Assembly (NCBI RefSeq): GCF_030730875.1
Contig: NZ_JAVAMA010000012.1
Location: 124,001 to 188,000 of the forward strand
Direction: 5' to 3'
Length of the DNA: 64,000 bases
Origin: Sphingomonas sp. DG1-23
Lineage (GTDB): Bacteria > Pseudomonadota > Alphaproteobacteria > Sphingomonadales > Sphingomonadaceae
The translations under genes were made by a program, and so were the position numbers. The notes beneath the pieces were generated by a model, which saw only the letters and a program-made list of their open reading frames with translations, ran no database searches and was not told the DNA's origin. Positions 1 to 8,704 of the stretch are shown in pieces (the stretch's first letter is position 1; every line of letters starts with the position of its first letter).

Positions 1-881
1 GGATCGAAGCCATAGGTGCCGTGGCTGCGCATTTCCTGGTACAGGACGGTCGGCGTGACCGTCCACACGTCGTCGAGATCGACCTTGAGCGCGGCCCGGC
101 CGCCCCAGGTCTCGGTGTCGTTATAGTCCTTTTCGACGAATTCGTCATTGTCGACGGTGATCCCGCCGGGGGTCGGCAGGAAGCTGCGCGTGCCGGGGAC
201 ATTGTCGATAAAGCCGGCATCGCGCTGATAGAAGCCGACGACGCGCAGCGCCGCCCAATCGGAGAAGGGGGTGTTGATCATCCCCTCGATCTTGCCGCCC
301 TGCCCGCCATGCGCGACGGTGTTGACCTCGGCATCGACGCGCCCCTCGAACGCCGTGGTCGAGGGCTTGTTGGTGATGATGCGGATCGTGCCCGCCTGGC
401 TCGATGCGCCGTATAGCGTGCCTTGCGGCCCGGCGAGGCTCTCGATCCGGGCGATGTCGTAGATATGGACGTCGAGCGTGCCGCCGATCGTCGTCACCGG
501 CTGCTCGTCGAGATAGGAGCCCACCGAGGGGAGCGAGCCCGAATGGTTGCCGTCGCCGCCCGATGCGACGCCGCGCATATAGACGGTGGTGACGCCCGGT
601 TGCGAGGTCTGGAAGGACACCGACGGCAGCAATTGGGTATATTCGGTGAAGTTCGAGATGTTGAGCTGGTCGAGCTTGCGGGTGCCGATTGCCTGGATGC
701 TGATCGGTACCGACTGGATATTCTCGTCGCGCTTCTGCGCAGTGACGACGATCTCGTCGCGATCCGAGGGCAGATCGCTGGTGGGGGTTTGCGGATCCTC
801 GGTCTGGGCCATGGCCGGGAAAGCGAGGGCGGTCGAAGCGAGCAGCCCGGAAATCATGGCACGGCGCATTGAGACGATCAT
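1..881 (-). CDS. TonB-dependent receptor, N-terminal part (cut by window edge)
   Basis: Outer-membrane receptor for energised uptake of an unknown substrate. About 293 residues are visible and the frame is still open at position 1, so most of the barrel lies outside. The N-terminus (MRRAMISGLLAS, then AFPAMAQ) is a signal peptide. It is followed by a short linker, the TonB-box-like EIVVTAQK, and the plug domain with the usual GPQGTLYGASSQAGTIRIITNKP stretch near residues 150-170. No STN domain lies before the plug, so this is probably a plain transporter rather than a FecR-linked transducer. I chose the ATG at 881 because a G-rich stretch lies just upstream; the ATG at 869 is the alternative. 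The sulfotransferase gene upstream reads in the same direction, 117 bases away. Substrate cannot be told. Confidence 0.9.
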   Translation of the reverse strand, partial: MIVSMRRAMISGLLASTALAFPAMAQTEDPQTPTSDLPSDRDEIVVTAQKRDENIQSVPISIQAIGTRKLDQLNISNFTEYTQLLPSVSFQTSQPGVTTVYMRGVASGGDGNHSGSLPSVGSYLDEQPVTTIGGTLDVHIYDIARIESLAGPQGTLYGASSQAGTIRIITNKPSTTAFEGRVDAEVNTVAHGGQGGKIEGMINTPFSDWAALRVVGFYQRDAGFIDNVPGTRSFLPTPGGITVDNDEFVEKDYNDTETWGGRAALKVDLDDVWTVTPTVLYQEMRSHGTYGFD

Positions 882-998
882 CGCGGCCCCCAGCGTAACA
901 TCTATGTAACGGGGAGACTGTGCTGCGGCGCATGGGTCGTCAATCGCTGCGCCGGGGAGGGACGCGCGATCTTCGCGGACCGTGATGTTTCTGCAACG

Positions 999-2579
999 TT
1001 ACAAGTTCGCCGGCACGTCGGGATAGCGCTCGACGACCTCGCCCAAGGCCGCGACGAGCGGATCGAGATGCTTCGCGAACGGACGCCAGGCGCGATCGCC
1101 GCCAGTGAAGATCGGCTGGCGGACCTGTTCGGAGCTGGCGGTGCGCACCGCGCGCTCGGTTTCGTGAAAGGTTAGACAGGCGGGCTCGAAGCCGACTCCG
1201 CAGGCGTCGAGCAGCCGGCGCACCTCGAGTTCGGTATCCGCGACCAGTGCCTCGTGGACCACCCGGTGGACGCGGCCGGGCTGAATCCGATCGAGATGCG
1301 CCATCAGGCGCACATAGTCGCGATAGTAACGCCCCATGTCGTCGAGCGCGTAGCTGAATGCCTGTCCGCGCGCGAAATGCTGCTTGAAGTTGGAGAAGCA
1401 GCAGGCGCGCGGCTCGCGGCGCGCGTCGATGATGGTGGCGCCCGGCAGGATCAGCCGGATCAGCACGACATGCGCCCAGTTGTTGGGGAGCTTGTCGACG
1501 AAGCGCGGCCGGTCGGTCCGTCGCTGAACCGCGGTACGGCGGAGATATTCCTCGCCGAGCTCGCGGGCGCGTTCGGAAGTCAGCTCGGCGAGGCCGTGCG
1601 GGTAATTCGGGATTTTCCGGGCGAGGGCAGGGAGGTCGGGAAGCTCGGTGGTGCCTTCGATCGCGCTGTGGCTGGCGAGGATCTGCTCGATCAGCGTCGA
1701 GCCCGCGCGCGGCATGCCGAGGATGAAGATCGGATCGCGCGCATCGCTGCCCCAGCCGGCGCGCTCGGCGAAGAAATCGGGCGTGGCGAGCGTGCGGCAG
1801 TCGTCGACGAAGCGCTCGGTCTCGTCGGCATCATAGACCAATTGGGTGCGGCGCAGCGCATTGCCGGCGGCATAATGGGCGAAGGCGCGGTCGGGCTCGC
1901 GCCTGTCCTCGAATGCTTTGCCCAATGCGAAATCGAGGTGGAAACGATCCTCGTCGCCGATCGCGGGATCGGCCTGTGCGGCCTGCATCGCGGCGATGTC
2001 GGAATCGTCGAAGCGCACGGTCTTGAGGTTGGCGAGGCTCCACCACGCTTCGCCCAAGGTCGACGAGAGTTCGAGCGCCTTGCGATAGGCTGCCACGCCG
2101 TCAGCCTGGCGGCCGACGGTCTTGAGCATATGGCCATAGCTCATCCACAATTTGGGCTGTGCGGGGGCGTCGGCGAGCACGCGCTCGTACAAGGCGATCG
2201 CCTCCTCGAACGCGCCGAGCCGGCCGAGCGTCGCGGCCTTGAGATTGGCGTGGCCGGGATGGTCGGGCTCGGCCGCGATCAGCCGGTCGAGCTCTTCGAG
2301 CGCCTCGATTGCGCGGTTCTGGCGGTAGAGGACGAGCGCGAGATTGGCCCGCGCCGCGGTGAAGGCGGGCGCGATCTCGACGGCGCGGCGCAACAGGGCC
2401 TCGGAATCCTTCAATCGCCCGATCCGCCCGGCGAGTTCGGCGAGCATGCGGATCGCGCGGGCGTCGAACGGATCGCGCTTGAGATAGTCTTTGAGCGCGC
2501 GTTCGGCCTCGGGCAGCCGATTGTCGTGCAGCGCGAGCGCGGCGGTCATCAGGTCGGGCGGAAAGCGCGTCGCGAGCAT
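999..2579 (-). CDS. TPR-repeat sulfotransferase family protein
   Basis: A 526-residue protein made of an N-terminal array of tetratricopeptide repeats (about residues 10-200) and a C-terminal sulfotransferase domain. The domain opens with the PAPS-binding loop FILGMPRAGSTLIEQIL near residues 285-300. A later VDKLPNNW stretch fits the same fold. Such proteins would transfer sulfate from PAPS to a protein or small molecule. The acceptor is unknown. No signal peptide is seen. The frame is open back to 2753, but I start at the ATG at 2579, because the longer form would overlap the 5' end of the divergent permease and adds a low-complexity tail. It precedes the TonB receptor at 881 in the same direction, a pairing common in sphingomonads, so the two may be co-transcribed. 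Confidence 0.85.
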   Translation of the reverse strand: MLATRFPPDLMTAALALHDNRLPEAERALKDYLKRDPFDARAIRMLAELAGRIGRLKDSEALLRRAVEIAPAFTAARANLALVLYRQNRAIEALEELDRLIAAEPDHPGHANLKAATLGRLGAFEEAIALYERVLADAPAQPKLWMSYGHMLKTVGRQADGVAAYRKALELSSTLGEAWWSLANLKTVRFDDSDIAAMQAAQADPAIGDEDRFHLDFALGKAFEDRREPDRAFAHYAAGNALRRTQLVYDADETERFVDDCRTLATPDFFAERAGWGSDARDPIFILGMPRAGSTLIEQILASHSAIEGTTELPDLPALARKIPNYPHGLAELTSERARELGEEYLRRTAVQRRTDRPRFVDKLPNNWAHVVLIRLILPGATIIDARREPRACCFSNFKQHFARGQAFSYALDDMGRYYRDYVRLMAHLDRIQPGRVHRVVHEALVADTELEVRRLLDACGVGFEPACLTFHETERAVRTASSEQVRQPIFTGGDRAWRPFAKHLDPLVAALGEVVERYPDVPANL

Positions 2580-2664
2580 CGCGCGATGTGACCACGCGGC
2601 CGTCGTGCGATCAAGCGCCCGTTTTGCGCTGGACGCGAAGGCCCGCTGCGGTGACAACAGGGGC

Positions 2665-3975
2665 GTGAGCGACCCCGCATCCTCGCCGCGACGCGTGCTC
2701 GGCTTCTGGCCGGCGCTGGCGCTGGTGGTGGGCAATCTGATCGGGTCGGGCATCTATCTGTTGCCCGCGACGCTCGCGCCGCTCGGCGCCAATGCGATGA
2801 TCGGCTGGGGCGTGACGATCCTCGGCGCGATGGCGCTCGCCTTCGTTTTCGCCCGGCTCGCGGCGAAGCTGCCCTGCGCGGGCGGGCCCTATGCCTTTGC
2901 CGATGCGGCATTCGGCCCTGCGGTGGGGTTCGCCGTGGCGTGGAGCTACTGGATCCTCATCTGGGCGGGCAATGGCGCGGTGGCGATCGCCGTGGTGAGC
3001 GCGCTGAGCGTGCCGTTTCCTGCGCTGGCGAGCGGCGCGCCGGCTTTCATGACCGCGCTCGCACTGATCTGGGGGCTGGTCGCGGTCAATATCCGCGGGG
3101 TCGCACTGGCGGGGCGCATCCAGCTGGTCACCGCCTTGCTCAAGCTCGCCCCGCTCGCGGCGATCGTGCTCGTGGCCTTGTGGCTGCTGCTTCGCGACGG
3201 CGGGGCGGCGATCGCGGTCAACCCGCCGGTGCCGCTCGGCCCCAGCGCGGTGGCAGGGGCGGTGGCGTTGACCTTCTGGGGCTTTCTCGGCGTCGAATCG
3301 GCGACCGTCCCGGCGGACAAGGTCAAGGATGCGGCGCGCGTCGTGCCGCTGGTGACCTTGCTCGGCACGGCGCTGGCCGGCGCGGTCTATGTGCTCGTCG
3401 CGGGCGCGATCGCGCTGATGATGCCCGCCGATGTGATCGCCGCTTCACCTTCGCCGCTTGCCGCGTTTCTCGGCCGGTCATGGGGCAATGGAGCGCTGAT
3501 CATCGTCGCGATCTTCGCGGCGATCAGCGCGCTGGGCACGCTCAACGGCTTCATCCTGCTGCAGGGCGAAATGCCTTGGGCGATGGCGCGCGGCGGCGTG
3601 TTCCCGGCATGGTTCGGCAAGGAGAACCGCCACGGCACTCCGGCGCGCGCGCATCTCGTCTCGGGCGTGCTGGTGACGCTGGTGATGGCGCTCAACTATA
3701 CCGGCTCGACCGGCGCCTTGTTCGCCGAAATCGCGACGATCAGCCTTGCCGCGGGGATGCTCGCTTATTTCGTCAGCGCGCTGGCGGCGCTCAAGCTGCT
3801 GCGCGACGACCGCGCGGCGTCGTTCGCCGCAGCGCTTGCCGCCGGGTTCGTGCTGTGGATGATCTATGGTCTCGGCCTGCGCGCGAACCTTTGGGGGCTG
3901 GGACTGCTTGCGCTCGGGCTGCCGGTGTTCCTGTGGGTCCGGCGTGGGCGCATCACACCGGCAACAGCCGCCTGA
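2665..3975 (+). CDS. APC-superfamily basic amino acid/polyamine permease
   Basis: A 436-residue inner-membrane permease with about 12 hydrophobic segments. The first helix carries GNLIGSGIYLLPATLAPLG, the glycine-rich signature of the AdiC/arginine-agmatine antiporter branch of the APC superfamily. CAGGPYAFADAAFGP follows, where the family has a conserved PGGxYAY motif. Length agrees with AdiC-type carriers. The frame is open back to 2491, but the hydrophobic protein begins after the GTG at 2665, which I take as start. That leaves an 85-base divergent spacer from the sulfotransferase. The 3' end overlaps the convergent FAD oxidoreductase by 23 bases. Substrate is inferred only from family; with the adjacent oxidoreductase and Rieske oxygenase it may bring in an amino acid or amine. 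Confidence 0.88.
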   Translation: MSDPASSPRRVLGFWPALALVVGNLIGSGIYLLPATLAPLGANAMIGWGVTILGAMALAFVFARLAAKLPCAGGPYAFADAAFGPAVGFAVAWSYWILIWAGNGAVAIAVVSALSVPFPALASGAPAFMTALALIWGLVAVNIRGVALAGRIQLVTALLKLAPLAAIVLVALWLLLRDGGAAIAVNPPVPLGPSAVAGAVALTFWGFLGVESATVPADKVKDAARVVPLVTLLGTALAGAVYVLVAGAIALMMPADVIAASPSPLAAFLGRSWGNGALIIVAIFAAISALGTLNGFILLQGEMPWAMARGGVFPAWFGKENRHGTPARAHLVSGVLVTLVMALNYTGSTGALFAEIATISLAAGMLAYFVSALAALKLLRDDRAASFAAALAAGFVLWMIYGLGLRANLWGLGLLALGLPVFLWVRRGRITPATAA

Positions 3976-5560
3976 TCAGCGAACGATCGCGCAGAATCTC
4001 GTGCGCGGCATTGTGCCCCGGCGCGCCGGTGACACCGCCGCCCGGGTGGGTGCCCGCGCCGCACATATAGAGCCCGGCGATCGGCGCGCGATAATCGCCG
4101 TGACCGAGCACCGGGCGCGCCGCCCAGAGCTGGTCGAGCGACATATGGCCGTGCATGATGTCGCCGCCGATCAGCCCGAACTTGCGCTCCAGATCGAGCG
4201 GGCTGTGGATCTGGCGCGCGATGATCGAGGCCTTGAAGTTCGGAGCGTGCTTCGTAACCGTATCGACGATGTGGTCCGCCGCGGCCTCGCGTTCATCGTC
4301 CCAGCTGCGGCCGTCGGGCAGCACCGGCGCGAATTGCTGGCAGAACAGGCTGGCGATGTGCATCCCCGGCGGGGCGAGGCTGTCGTCGACCGAGGTGGGG
4401 AGCTTCATTTCGACGATCGGTTCGTCGGACCAGCCCTTGGCCTTCGCGCTCGTGAACGCGTCGTCCATATAATCGAGCGTCGGCGAGATGATGATCCCGG
4501 CGGTGTGATGCTCGGCCTTTTGCTTGCCGGGAAGCACGGTGAAATCGGGCAGCTCCGAAAGCGCTAGGTTCATCCGGAAGGTGCCCGATCCGGCCTTGAA
4601 ATTATCCATGCGCCGGGCGAATTCGGGCGTCATGTCGGCGCGGTCGACCAGCTGGCGGTAGAGCAGAGCGGGGCCGACATTGGCTGCAACGATCCCGGCG
4701 GCGATCTCCTCGCCCGATTCGAGCCGCACGCCGGCGACCTTGTTGCCGTCGACCAGCACGCGGGCGACCGGTGCCTCGAGGCTGATCTCGACGCCCGCCT
4801 CGACGCAGGCCTCGGCCATATACCGGGTGATCGCGCCCATCCCGCCGACGCTGTGGCCCCACATCCCCTTCTTGCCGTTGATTTCGCCGAAGACGTGGTG
4901 GAGCAACACATAGGCGCTGCCCGGCGTATCGACGCTGGCATAATTGCCGACCACCGCGTCGAAGCCGAAGGCGGCCTGGATGTACGGATTCTCGTACCAG
5001 CTATTGAGGAAATCGCGCGCCGATTTGACGAACAGATCCATCACGTCGCGCTGCGCCTCGATATGCATGCCTGCAAGCCGCTTGCCCTGCAGCGCCGCCG
5101 CGAGCAGCGCGCGGATGCCGCCGCCGGCATTGGGCGGGGTCTTGAGCGCCATGTCCCGCAGCACTTCGGCGACGCGTTCGAGCGCTTCCTCATATTTGGG
5201 GAAGGTCTCGGCGTCCTTTTGGCTGAAGCGGGCGAACTCGGCCTGGGTCCGCGCGGTGCCGCCGCCGAGCTTGAGATAGCCGTCTTCGTGCGGGAAGAAA
5301 TTGCTGATCGTCCGCTCGAGGATCCGCCAGCCGCGCTGGTGCAGCTTCATGTCGGCGATCACCTTCGGGCGGAGCAGGCTGACCGTGTAGCTCGCGGTCG
5401 AATTGCGGAAGCCGGGATGGAATTCCTCGGTCACCGCAGCGCCGCCGACGACATGGCGCCGTTCGAGCAAGCGGACCTTCAGCCCCGCGCGCGCGAGATA
5501 GAAAGCGCAGACCAGACCATTATGCCCGCCGCCGATGACGATCGCGTCGTATTTCTTCAT
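3953..5560 (-). CDS. FAD-dependent oxidoreductase, phytoene-dehydrogenase/PYROXD2-like
   Basis: A 535-residue flavoprotein. The N-terminus YDAIVIGGGHNGLVCAFYLARAG is an ADP-binding Rossmann motif, followed by the acidic LLERR end of beta-2 and VGGAA. Near the C-terminus, YMCGAGTHPGGGVTGAPG matches the second FAD-contact region of the CrtI/PYROXD2 group. No signal peptide. The ATG at 5560 is the natural start because the Rossmann fold begins two residues later; an upstream extension to 5740 would run into the Rieske gene. Only 16 bases separate it from the Rieske oxygenase gene upstream, so the two are almost certainly one transcript under the TetR operator near 6796. The substrate is unknown. 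A role in oxidising an amine- or terpenoid-type compound is inference. Confidence 0.88.
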   Translation of the reverse strand: MKKYDAIVIGGGHNGLVCAFYLARAGLKVRLLERRHVVGGAAVTEEFHPGFRNSTASYTVSLLRPKVIADMKLHQRGWRILERTISNFFPHEDGYLKLGGGTARTQAEFARFSQKDAETFPKYEEALERVAEVLRDMALKTPPNAGGGIRALLAAALQGKRLAGMHIEAQRDVMDLFVKSARDFLNSWYENPYIQAAFGFDAVVGNYASVDTPGSAYVLLHHVFGEINGKKGMWGHSVGGMGAITRYMAEACVEAGVEISLEAPVARVLVDGNKVAGVRLESGEEIAAGIVAANVGPALLYRQLVDRADMTPEFARRMDNFKAGSGTFRMNLALSELPDFTVLPGKQKAEHHTAGIIISPTLDYMDDAFTSAKAKGWSDEPIVEMKLPTSVDDSLAPPGMHIASLFCQQFAPVLPDGRSWDDEREAAADHIVDTVTKHAPNFKASIIARQIHSPLDLERKFGLIGGDIMHGHMSLDQLWAARPVLGHGDYRAPIAGLYMCGAGTHPGGGVTGAPGHNAAHEILRDRSLIRRLLPV

Positions 5561-5576
5561 CGCTGTCCCCCGGAAA

Positions 5577-6767
5577 TCAAACGCTGTGCGGACGGCGCGA
5601 CCAACCCGGGGCCGGCGCGCGGTGCTGCCTTGCCTCGGGGATGATCGCGCGGACCTTGGCCGCGAAGCTGCGCAGGCAGACCTCGCTCGCGCCGATCGGC
5701 CCGGCGGTATAGCTCGACGAGGCCATGCCCTGCTGGACACGCTCGATCAGCCAGGTGTCCTCGGCATTGACCACGCGGTTAATCCGCCAGTTGGCGTACC
5801 GGACGAGCTTCATCTCGCGGCGGTCGTCGGGCAGCGCGAACGCCATCTCGCGCAGGACGCAGGTGGTGGGCGAGGTCGGCAGCCATTGCATGAAGTCGAT
5901 CTGATCGGCGTAGATGTCGAACGCCATGTTCGGCCAGAGCTTGTAATAGAGCCAAAGTCGCTGATTCGCCTTGGGCAAGTGATCGACGCGCGGCAGATGG
6001 CGCTGGTAGAATGCCTCCCACGGATTGGCCGAGGGGCGATCGACCAGGTAGCCCGACATCTTGTCGACCCAGCCCGATGCCTCGATCGCATAGGATTTGC
6101 CGAACAATCGGGTCAGCCCGTCATGCGCGACCGGGATGTGGAGGTTGTCGGAGTAATTGTCGCCGACATTCTTCCAGTTGACTGCGCGATCGCGGCTGCG
6201 GACGTCGCCGATCCGGCGCATGTCCTCGAAGCGATAGGGCGCGATTTCGGCGTCATAGGGCGCCAGCATCTCGGCGGGAGAGGGACCGCCGTCATCTTCC
6301 AGCCGGACGAACACGAAGCCGCGCCAGATCGACACCTCGACCGGGACCAGCCCGCTCGCCTCCATGTCGAGCGCCGGGTAGTCGCGCCGCATCGGCACGC
6401 CCGAGAGGCGGCCGTCGAGTTCATAGGTCCAGGCGTGATAGGGGCAGACCAATTTCTTCGCGCAGCCGGCATCGCCCTCGACGATCCGCATCGCACGGTG
6501 GCGACAGACATTGTGGAAGGCGCGGATTTCGCCATCGCGCCCGCGCAGCGCGACGACATTCTCGCCGAGATAGCTGATCGTCCGCCAGTCGCCCGGCCCG
6601 GCGAGATCGCTCTGATGGCACAGGATCTGCCATGACGGGCGCAGGATGCGGGCGGTTTCAACCTCGAGAAACTCGGGATCGGTGTAGATCCAGCCGGGCA
6701 GCGACCAGTCGGCATCGGGATCGAGACCCGGATCGGACGATGACGGTGGGGAGGCGAGGGTCGCCAT
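5577..6767 (-). CDS. Rieske non-heme iron oxygenase, alpha subunit
   Basis: A 396-residue aromatic-ring-hydroxylating-type oxygenase. The Rieske [2Fe-2S] ligands are visible as CRHRA (C-x-H) and CPYHAW (C-x2-H). The catalytic domain shows DNYSDNLHIPVAHDG, the D-x2-H-x4-H facial-triad segment that binds mononuclear iron. The order and size fit the GbcA/CntA/stachydrine-demethylase branch, which often acts on quaternary amines rather than arenes. I prefer the ATG at 6767; the ATG at 6824 would overlap the divergent regulator and its operator. No reductase component is adjacent, so electrons must come from elsewhere, unless the neighbouring flavoprotein has another role. The BetI-like neighbour supports, but does not prove, a betaine-like substrate. 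Confidence 0.9.
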   Translation of the reverse strand: MATLASPPSSSDPGLDPDADWSLPGWIYTDPEFLEVETARILRPSWQILCHQSDLAGPGDWRTISYLGENVVALRGRDGEIRAFHNVCRHRAMRIVEGDAGCAKKLVCPYHAWTYELDGRLSGVPMRRDYPALDMEASGLVPVEVSIWRGFVFVRLEDDGGPSPAEMLAPYDAEIAPYRFEDMRRIGDVRSRDRAVNWKNVGDNYSDNLHIPVAHDGLTRLFGKSYAIEASGWVDKMSGYLVDRPSANPWEAFYQRHLPRVDHLPKANQRLWLYYKLWPNMAFDIYADQIDFMQWLPTSPTTCVLREMAFALPDDRREMKLVRYANWRINRVVNAEDTWLIERVQQGMASSSYTAGPIGASEVCLRSFAAKVRAIIPEARQHRAPAPGWSRRPHSV

Positions 6768-6783
6768 GGCCGGCTCCGCAATT

Positions 6784-6809
6784 GCTTGTTGAACGATCGT
6801 ATAATAAGC
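6784..6809. promoter_or_regulatory. Imperfect 26-bp palindrome, likely operator of the divergent TetR regulator
   Basis: The 49-base divergent spacer holds two 13-base arms, GCTTGTTGAACGA and TCGTATAATAAGC. They pair at 10 of 13 positions around the perfect core ACGATCGT (6793-6800). Size, symmetry and position between a TetR-family gene and its divergent target are typical of an autoregulatory TetR operator. That the adjacent regulator binds here is inference. Confidence 0.65.
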
Positions 6810-6816
6810 CTCGGGC

Positions 6817-7410
6817 ATGAGCAAGCCTGCCTTTACCCGCGCCGAACCCGACGCTCGCCGGCTGTCGCTGATCGAGGCGACGGCACGCGTGCTGGCACGC
6901 GACGGGGCGAGCGGCGCCTCGGTACGCGCGATCGCAGGGGAGGCGGGCGTCTCGCCGGGGTTGGTCGCGCATCATTTCGGCGGCGTCGATGCGCTGGTCG
7001 CGGCGACCTATGGCCATGTCGGCGAACGGGTTTCGGCGGCGCTCGATGCCGCCGTCGCCGCGGCGGGCGATGATCCGCGTGCGCGGCTCAGCGCCTATGT
7101 CGGAGCGAGCTTCACACCGCCGATCGCCGATCGCGCACTGCTCGCGACGTGGACGGCTTTCTGGGGGCTGGTGATTGCCCGGCCGCAAATCGCCGCGCTC
7201 CACGACGAGCAATATGCACGCTACCGGGCGGAGCTGGAGCAATTGCTGGCGGCGTGCGGGCTGGCGCCGGCGGCGCGGCGATCCGCGGCGATCGCAGTCA
7301 CCGCACTGGTCGACGGATTATGGCTCGAGCTCTGCCTGTCGCCGGCGGTTCTCGATTCCGAAACGGCGCGCGCGATTGCCGAAGAGCAAATCGCGGCGCT
7401 GCTTCGATAG
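6817..7410 (+). CDS. TetR/AcrR regulator, BetI-like
   Basis: A 197-residue repressor-type regulator. The N-terminal helix-turn-helix (RLSLIEATARVLARDG, then VRAIAGEAGVSPGLVAHHFGG) is typical of the TetR family and especially of the BetI subgroup. The C-terminal ligand domain contains TALVDGLWLELCLSP, the usual BetI-type C-terminal helix. It starts at the ATG at 6817 and is divergent from the Rieske/FAD oxidoreductase operon, which it most likely controls through the palindrome at 6784-6809. It ends four bases before the convergent Gfo/Idh gene. The inducer cannot be read from sequence; choline- or betaine-like ligands are only suggested by the subgroup. Confidence 0.88.
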   Translation: MSKPAFTRAEPDARRLSLIEATARVLARDGASGASVRAIAGEAGVSPGLVAHHFGGVDALVAATYGHVGERVSAALDAAVAAAGDDPRARLSAYVGASFTPPIADRALLATWTAFWGLVIARPQIAALHDEQYARYRAELEQLLAACGLAPAARRSAAIAVTALVDGLWLELCLSPAVLDSETARAIAEEQIAALLR

Positions 7411-7413
7411 ATG

Positions 7414-8604
7414 CTATGCGCGGCGCGCGGCGAGTATGCCGGCGAGCGAAGTCCATTTCGCGTCGCCCGCGCTGTTCGCGATCATCGCCTCGACGAAGGT
7501 CATCGTCCGTAGTCCGTCGGTAATGCCGGGGAACCAGTCGGCGGTGCCGCGTGGCGGCGGGGCGGTTGCGCCTGCCCGCACCGCACGGCCGAAGCTGCGG
7601 TACAGATTGGCGAACGCCTCGATATAGCCTTCGGGATGGCCGGCCGGGGTGCGCAGCCGCGCGGTCGTCAGGGGATCGAGGCCGGGCCCGCCAGCGCGGA
7701 CGATCTCGGCGGGCCGGTCGAGCCAGCGCAGGGTCAGCGTGTTGGGCTCCATCTGCGACCAGTCGAGCCCGCCTTTTTCGCCATGGATGCGCAGGCGGAG
7801 ACCGTTCTCGTCCCCCGCGGCGATCTGGCTCGCCTTGAGCACGCCGCGCGCACCGCCCTCCAGCCGCAGCAATGCAGCGACATCGTCGTCGAGGCGGCGG
7901 CCCGGCACGTGCGTGGTCAGCTCGGCGCTGAGTTCCTCCACCGTCAGCCCCGAGACATGCTCGACGAGCTGGAAGGCATGAGTGCCGATGTCGCCGAGGC
8001 AGCCGCCAAGTCCTGCGCGGGCTGGATCGGTGCGCCATTCGGCCTGTTTCTGTCCGTCCCGGTCGATGGGTTGGCTGAGCCAGCCCTGCGAATATTCGAC
8101 CTGCACGAGACGGATCGCGCCGAGATCGCCGCGCGCGACGCGCACCCGTGCCTCTTCGACCAAGGGGTAGCCGCTATAGGTGAAGGTGAGGCCGTAGAGC
8201 TTGCCGCTGCGCGCAATCGCCGCCTCGATGGCAAGCGATTCGGCGAGGTCGAGCGCCATCGGCTTTTCGGACATGACGTGAAAGCCGGCATCGAGCGCGG
8301 CGATCGCCGCAGGCGCGTGGAGATGATTCGGCGTGACGATTGCGAGCACCTGCATGCGCTGGTCCTCGGGGAGTGTCGCTTCGGCCGCGAGCAACGCGTC
8401 GAGAGTTGGGTAAGCGCGCGCGGAATCGAGGCCCAGCCCGGCGGCGCTGCGGCGGTTGCGCTCGGCATCGCTGCTGAACGCGCCGCAGACCAGTTGATAG
8501 CCGCCATCGAGCGCGGCGGCCATGCGGTGAACCGCGCCGATGAACGCGCCTTCGCCGCCACCCACCATGCCGTAGCGTATTTTGGGCTGCGTGCTCGTCT
8601 GCAT
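7414..8604 (-). CDS. Gfo/Idh/MocA-family NAD(P)-dependent sugar oxidoreductase
   Basis: A 396-residue soluble dehydrogenase. The N-terminus has a Rossmann dinucleotide motif (YGMVGGGEGAFIGAVH), and SEKPMALDLAES contains the family's catalytic EKP lysine. GGCLGDIGTHAFQLVEH is the conserved GDIGxH segment of the C-terminal substrate domain. It acts in the cytoplasm; no signal peptide. It is divergent from the eight-gene sugar cluster at 8705-16327 and shares its promoter region. Gfo/Idh enzymes that oxidise sugars at C3 (levoglucosan dehydrogenase, DgpA) give a plausible precedent for a role in keto-sugar metabolism. The substrate is inference. Confidence 0.88.
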   Translation of the reverse strand: MQTSTQPKIRYGMVGGGEGAFIGAVHRMAAALDGGYQLVCGAFSSDAERNRRSAAGLGLDSARAYPTLDALLAAEATLPEDQRMQVLAIVTPNHLHAPAAIAALDAGFHVMSEKPMALDLAESLAIEAAIARSGKLYGLTFTYSGYPLVEEARVRVARGDLGAIRLVQVEYSQGWLSQPIDRDGQKQAEWRTDPARAGLGGCLGDIGTHAFQLVEHVSGLTVEELSAELTTHVPGRRLDDDVAALLRLEGGARGVLKASQIAAGDENGLRLRIHGEKGGLDWSQMEPNTLTLRWLDRPAEIVRAGGPGLDPLTTARLRTPAGHPEGYIEAFANLYRSFGRAVRAGATAPPPRGTADWFPGITDGLRTMTFVEAMIANSAGDAKWTSLAGILAARRA

Positions 8605-8622
8605 CGGCGTCTCCGTCTGTCG

Positions 8623-8639
8623 ATTTATGTCTGATAAAT
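8623..8639. promoter_or_regulatory. Inverted repeat in the divergent sugar-cluster promoter, possible GntR-type operator
   Basis: ATTTAT-GTCTG-ATAAAT: two 6-base arms around 5 bases, lying in the 100-base spacer between the Gfo/Idh gene and the cytochrome c gene. The TGTCTGA centre resembles operators of GntR/FCD regulators. A GGTTGC...GCAACC pair follows at about 8640-8662. No matching regulator gene is in the window, so the binding protein is unknown. Confidence 0.4.
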
Positions 8640-8704
8640 GGTTGCGCGCGGCATCGGCAACCGCTTAGATGGCGGCACCGATCGTTGCCAGACCGGAGAG
8701 GATA

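Noticed and set aside
145..933. 262-codon minus-strand frame at the left edge
   Set aside because: Shadow frame of the TonB receptor, whose own frame is open through the edge and shows plug motifs.
1254..2591. 445-codon frame on the plus strand
   Set aside because: It is antisense to the sulfotransferase, has no recognisable motif and is a product of high GC codon bias.
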